The notes under the pieces: model-generated
Database searches by the model: none
Told to the model about the DNA's origin: nothing
The model's input: the letters and a program-made list of their open reading frames with translations, nothing else
Assembly: GCA_947568835.1 (NCBI GenBank)
Contig: OX387605.1
Location: 5,642,001 to 5,706,000 of the forward strand
Reading direction: 5' to 3'
Length of the DNA: 64,000 nucleotides
From: Protonemura montana
Lineage: Eukaryota; Arthropoda; Insecta; Plecoptera; Nemouridae
Translations under genes and position numbers: made by a program
Shown here: positions 60,101 to 64,000 of the stretch, one piece after another
Position numbering within the stretch: position 1 is the stretch's first letter
How the letters are laid out: every line of letters begins with the position of its first letter

Positions 60101-63100
60101 GTTTCATGTGTTGTAGGTCTGGGGCCAAGAGCTCGAGATGGGTCTCCAGAGTTTCACAAGTTCAAATTGTACTGCGGCACAGGGAAACTTAACCGCTGGA
60201 TGAAAGCTCAAGAAAGAACGCGCACGGGCAACGTAAAAAAACATACGCCAAGACGTAGAGGAGCGAAGATGAAATAAACTGGGACAGCTCCGTGGAATGA
60301 GGGAGAGTTTTCGGATGAATAAGATGTAGGAAGAGTAGTGTTGAAATGGGAACGAGGGGGCCATGGTAGACGGGGGGCGATAATAGATCAAAAATAAAAT
60401 ACAGGCAGAAGTGGAAAGAATCAAGGAGATTATGAATTCATTCGAATTTAAGGGGGCAATTTTGTAGAAAAAATAAATAAAATGTGTTTGTTATGAAAAT
60501 GTACTCCCCTGCATCTTGTTAGTTGGGAATTTTTCGAGGGAAAATTAAATTTTATTGCTCTCAAAAGCGAGAGAATGTTTCTCGGGGCACATTTTTCACT
60601 CAAGTTGCTTTGCAAGGCAAGAAGGAAAGCCACTTTCGCCTCCGAGTCGTACGCAGATTCGATGATTAACAATGAAAATATAAAATAAATATAAAACTAG
60701 TGAACTTCGCTAGGGAATCGGACTCCGCTTGAAGGACATGTGCCCTAAAAATGCACTTATGATGTACAGTAAAACATGTGCTAATCTTGCTGCAAAGACC
60801 GAGCAATTGAAATTTCAATTTCAGCCCCTGGCGTGCTGCAAAAACATACATGGACATCACACACTGCTAACACGGCGGCTGCTGGGAGAAATTTCATCGT
60901 GGCGAGATGTAGCGAGATGAAAAGAGTTCCTAGGGGAGTTATTTCTCTGTATACTTTCCTCCCACCTCCTCATTCCTGTATCACGCCCCTGCATCCCTTC
61001 CTCACGCCCTTCTAGGATCCTGACGTCTAGCCCACATACTTCTCAGGTCAAAACTTAAAGACGTTTGTAGAACATTCCGTTGTGAATTCAGTTTGGGTGA
61101 GGGGGAAATTTTGAAAATATAAATGAAGTACTTATTTAGATTATGAGATTTGTAAGTCCCAGGCCATTCGGGATTGGTATTTGATAGTAGGGCCAGCAGC
61201 TCTTGAAAATCCATTAAAAACTCTATGAACTTTCCACCAGAATACGGTGCTAGATATAGGTACACTATTCATTTTCATTGCACTTAATTTTCATTAATTT
61301 CTACTGTTTTCGTGCTTTTCTTTTCTTCGTGGCAACCTCCAAAAGATAACACACACTTAAAACTTATTTTCTGTTGCCCACATAAAATAACCTCATGCTA
61401 GTTTCCCAGTTAAAATCCGAGAACTTTTCATTGTTACACGTTACGAATCTTCTGCTGGAGCGCTAGCAAGAACATACCCCGTGGGAATATTTTTACTGGC
61501 AAAGATTATAGTTGATGGTAAGTTTAGGAAGAGTCATTAAAATCCGAAGCATTGCTAAACCACCACCGCCACCATGCGGCATCCCTAGTACGACGTAAGA
61601 TACCACTTGGCACATTTTACTGCCGCATATCCGACAACGTCTTTGTCTCGCGCTCCTTAAGAAGTCACCCCGAGGTGCTCGCGTCTTGTTATCGCCAGAC
61701 AGCTGGATGGGTGGTTTGTTCGTATGCACCGTGTTCAGAGCGTCGCACCTCCCCCCCAAGGTGGTCGACGCCGGGGACGCCCTATCATTGCCGCGAGCGT
61801 CAAAGCGGGGTGACAAATTCCGCTTGTACTCGAAAATCTTATCAAGCGTCGGTATACATGTGTTTTGTATGATTTATTACTTGAGATGCGGAGACGGCGT
61901 CTCGGTGTTAATTCAAGACAGGAAATTTACATAATTTTATCTTTGTTCTTAGTATAGTTTAAAACTTTGAAATGGGTAAAGACTATTGGCTATGAGTGTT
62001 AGGTCCGCGAACTGCAAAGCGATTGGCTTGGATGGCATTTAAACCAAACCACCGTGTTATTGTCTCATATTACCACACAGAAAAGCAGTAAATCCATGAT
62101 TTTATTTGACATTTGACTGTGCTATAGGTGACACGGATGATGATTATTATTTGAGGTTTCTGGCTGAGCGATATTCCGACGGGTTGTTTCCACACACTTT
62201 TCCTCTAACTGGCACGTGGTCGAAGACCCGCCGTCCGATCCATTGCCCATTCATTGACGCCCGGCCATGTTAAACCTCTCACCAGAAAAGGCGACGCATT
62301 GTAGACGCGAAAACGTTTATTTTATTGCTCGCTCCTGACCAGCGATTCACGGTGTAAATATCCCAGACATTTCCATTGAGGGTGTGTTCCCGAAGTCGAG
62401 CACTGTTCACGCCATGTGCTTGCATAGAAAAACAGGCTTGACCACTGCCGCCTACACTTTGTTATTTTGATTGAATTGAACAATAAAGCCGTCAAGAGAA
62501 TCGGCCAAAGTCGGCCGTGGCCGGCCAGTCGAGATAAATATATCCCCCATGCATTACGTCCGGGTGAAATCTCTGCATGCGGCACTTTGTCTGTGCCCCG
62601 CGCTCTGGGCAACACACAAACACACACACACAGACAAACGACATGGGAGCGTCGCAAACTGACGTCCATGGGCGCCCACCCTTATAGACATTTGCTTGCA
62701 TTGATACCATGCCGCGTTGCGTTTGACCGCGGGACAGAAGTGCTCAATGGTCCCCGCGTCCCATCAACGGTCGGTTGTCCCATGGGTGGCCGGGAGCCAC
62801 GGATCCATGGCCGGTATCACGATGCTGAGCTCCCCCTGCCCCCTGTATCTAGCATCCCCGCGCGCACACAGGCCCCAAATCACCGCAAATACGGCACATA
62901 ATAAAGGGGTTCAAAATGTTGAACGAGAGGGTTCAACGAAACTCCCACTCACACATCCAGTGTGCGGCAGAGTTTATGCGACGCCCGATATAAATAAAAG
63001 AGGCTCTTCTATAAATCCACGACGGGCGGTCTCGCGTTCAATTCGTGCGCGCTAATTTCACCGTCTCTCATTACTAGAAAATGACATCTCAATTCTTTTC

Positions 63101-64000
63101 AAAAGGTAAAATAATGTCCTCGTCGTAATTTTAACCTCCTTCATTAACCCTCTTCAACATTTTAGAAGATCGCTCGTTTCTTAAGACGTTACACAATGGC
63201 TGAGGCATTGTTTGGGTGGTGAAGTCTCATTGCTGCTCGAGGCTTGCGTTGTAGAATGAAAAAAACCCCCGGCTGCAGCTAGCCTAGGCTTCCGTTAGTT
63301 GCATTCACTGCGTCCATGGTATTAAATAAAGTTGTGGTTGAATTGTGTTTTGTCATTGCGAGGGAGCTCCTAATTATCTACTAAACCACAGGTTCACTGT
63401 CTTTACTCTTTACAAAGATTTCTCAGTTCTTATACACGCGATATCCAAGCCGCCTGCGATCCATCAATGAAAGATTTTTAGGGCACGCAGCGGGAGCCCA
63501 GCCCAAAATCAAGATCCCACTATTATTAAATAACACTACCTACACCTGTGTGTTTATCATTTTCCCAAAACATATTTCTTTTTCCGGAGAGGAAATCTTT
63601 TTTTGAAACATACCGAGAAGGGTTTCGTTTTCACTTTTCATCAATGAGAATTGGTTTCTTATAAAGGAGAGACAACATTAATTATGGTATTGAATAAATC
63701 GCGGCCAAGACACCTCCCGGGCCGGTGAGAGAAGCGAAGCAAGGAGTGCTAAGAAGAGGCGAATCGAAGACGGAGAGTAATCCGATGACGATCGACGACG
63801 GTAAAAAGCAGCAGCAGATTCGTGCGGCGATGACAGCCCCAATTCCCACACTTTTAAGGCCAGATCAGAATGGAGGTGCTTTCGGGAATTTTACAAGAAA
63901 CCAGACCCTGAGATGTCAATCTTGGCTGGCTCGCCATGCTATGCTTCGATTCACATTCAACGTTAATAATTTTACTGTCCGGATCTTTGCTTTATCAAAG
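57101..64000. other. Non-coding upstream desert, right end of window
   Basis: No gene recognised. GC-rich, CpG-bearing blocks at 57120-57640, 61560-61800 and 62470-63060 are open in several frames on both strands without consistent coding character. A CA-rich microsatellite lies at 62611-62633 and a purine-rich G tract at 60055-60085. The blocks could be regulatory islands, first exons of unrecognised genes or old repeats; the sequence does not decide. Confidence 0.45.

Noticed and set aside
62467-63055. Overlapping 112-144 codon ORFs near the right end
   Set aside because: Both strands and several frames are open over a GC-rich block containing a CA microsatellite; no consistent coding frame or splice context.
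1-64000. CRISPR array, prokaryotic operon, phage or endogenous virus
   Set aside because: No regularly spaced direct repeats, no closely packed co-directional ORFs and no recognisable viral or phage protein; the split genes show eukaryotic nuclear DNA.

Overview
The window is animal nuclear DNA. Genes are split by GT/AG introns, intergenic DNA is AT-rich, and short retroposons and tRNA- or 5S-derived fragments are scattered through it. The gene set (an apolipophorin, an antigen-5/venom-allergen-like CAP protein, and a ZNF423/Oaz-type zinc-finger protein) and a TATA plus TCAGTT promoter point to an arthropod, most likely an insect. The species cannot be told from the sequence.

Layout. (1) From the left edge to about 4.0 kb, minus strand, lies the 5' part of an apolipophorin-type large lipid transfer protein: eight phase-consistent exons, a signal peptide and a TATA/Inr promoter. 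The gene runs off the left edge. (2) 4.0-7.9 kb is mostly non-coding with a possible retroelement scrap and one unrecognised ORF. (3) 7.9-21.1 kb, minus strand, holds a complete nine-exon HEATR3 (Syo1-like) gene of 657 predicted residues. Its 7.1-kb intron 2 contains, on the opposite strand, a complete six-exon secreted CAP-superfamily gene (18.06-20.37 kb), and also a tRNA-derived SINE cluster arranged head-to-head. Intron 8 carries a 5S-rRNA-derived SINE. (4) 21.1-24.3 kb is a short intergenic region with two candidate exons of an unrecognised gene. (5) 24.3-40.3 kb, minus strand, holds a complete six-exon Oaz/ZNF423 orthologue with about 30 C2H2 fingers (1454 predicted residues). About 24 fingers lie in one 3.4-kb GC-rich exon. 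(6) 40.3-64 kb is a gene desert upstream of Oaz. I recognise no protein there, only GC-rich blocks, a second SINE copy, tRNA-like scraps and microsatellites.

The genes do not form one pathway. HEATR3 acts in nuclear import of the 5S RNP ribosomal proteins, Oaz is a transcription factor, apolipophorin carries haemolymph lipid, and the CAP protein is secreted. The most notable architectural points are the nested antisense CAP gene, which has apparently lost the conserved CAP histidines, and the adjacency of HEATR3 and Oaz. From memory, the human orthologues HEATR3 and ZNF423 are also near-neighbours (16q12.1), so this may be a very old microsynteny. I found no clearly new biological system. All exon boundaries were read by eye from splice signals, phase and family similarity, without alignment software.
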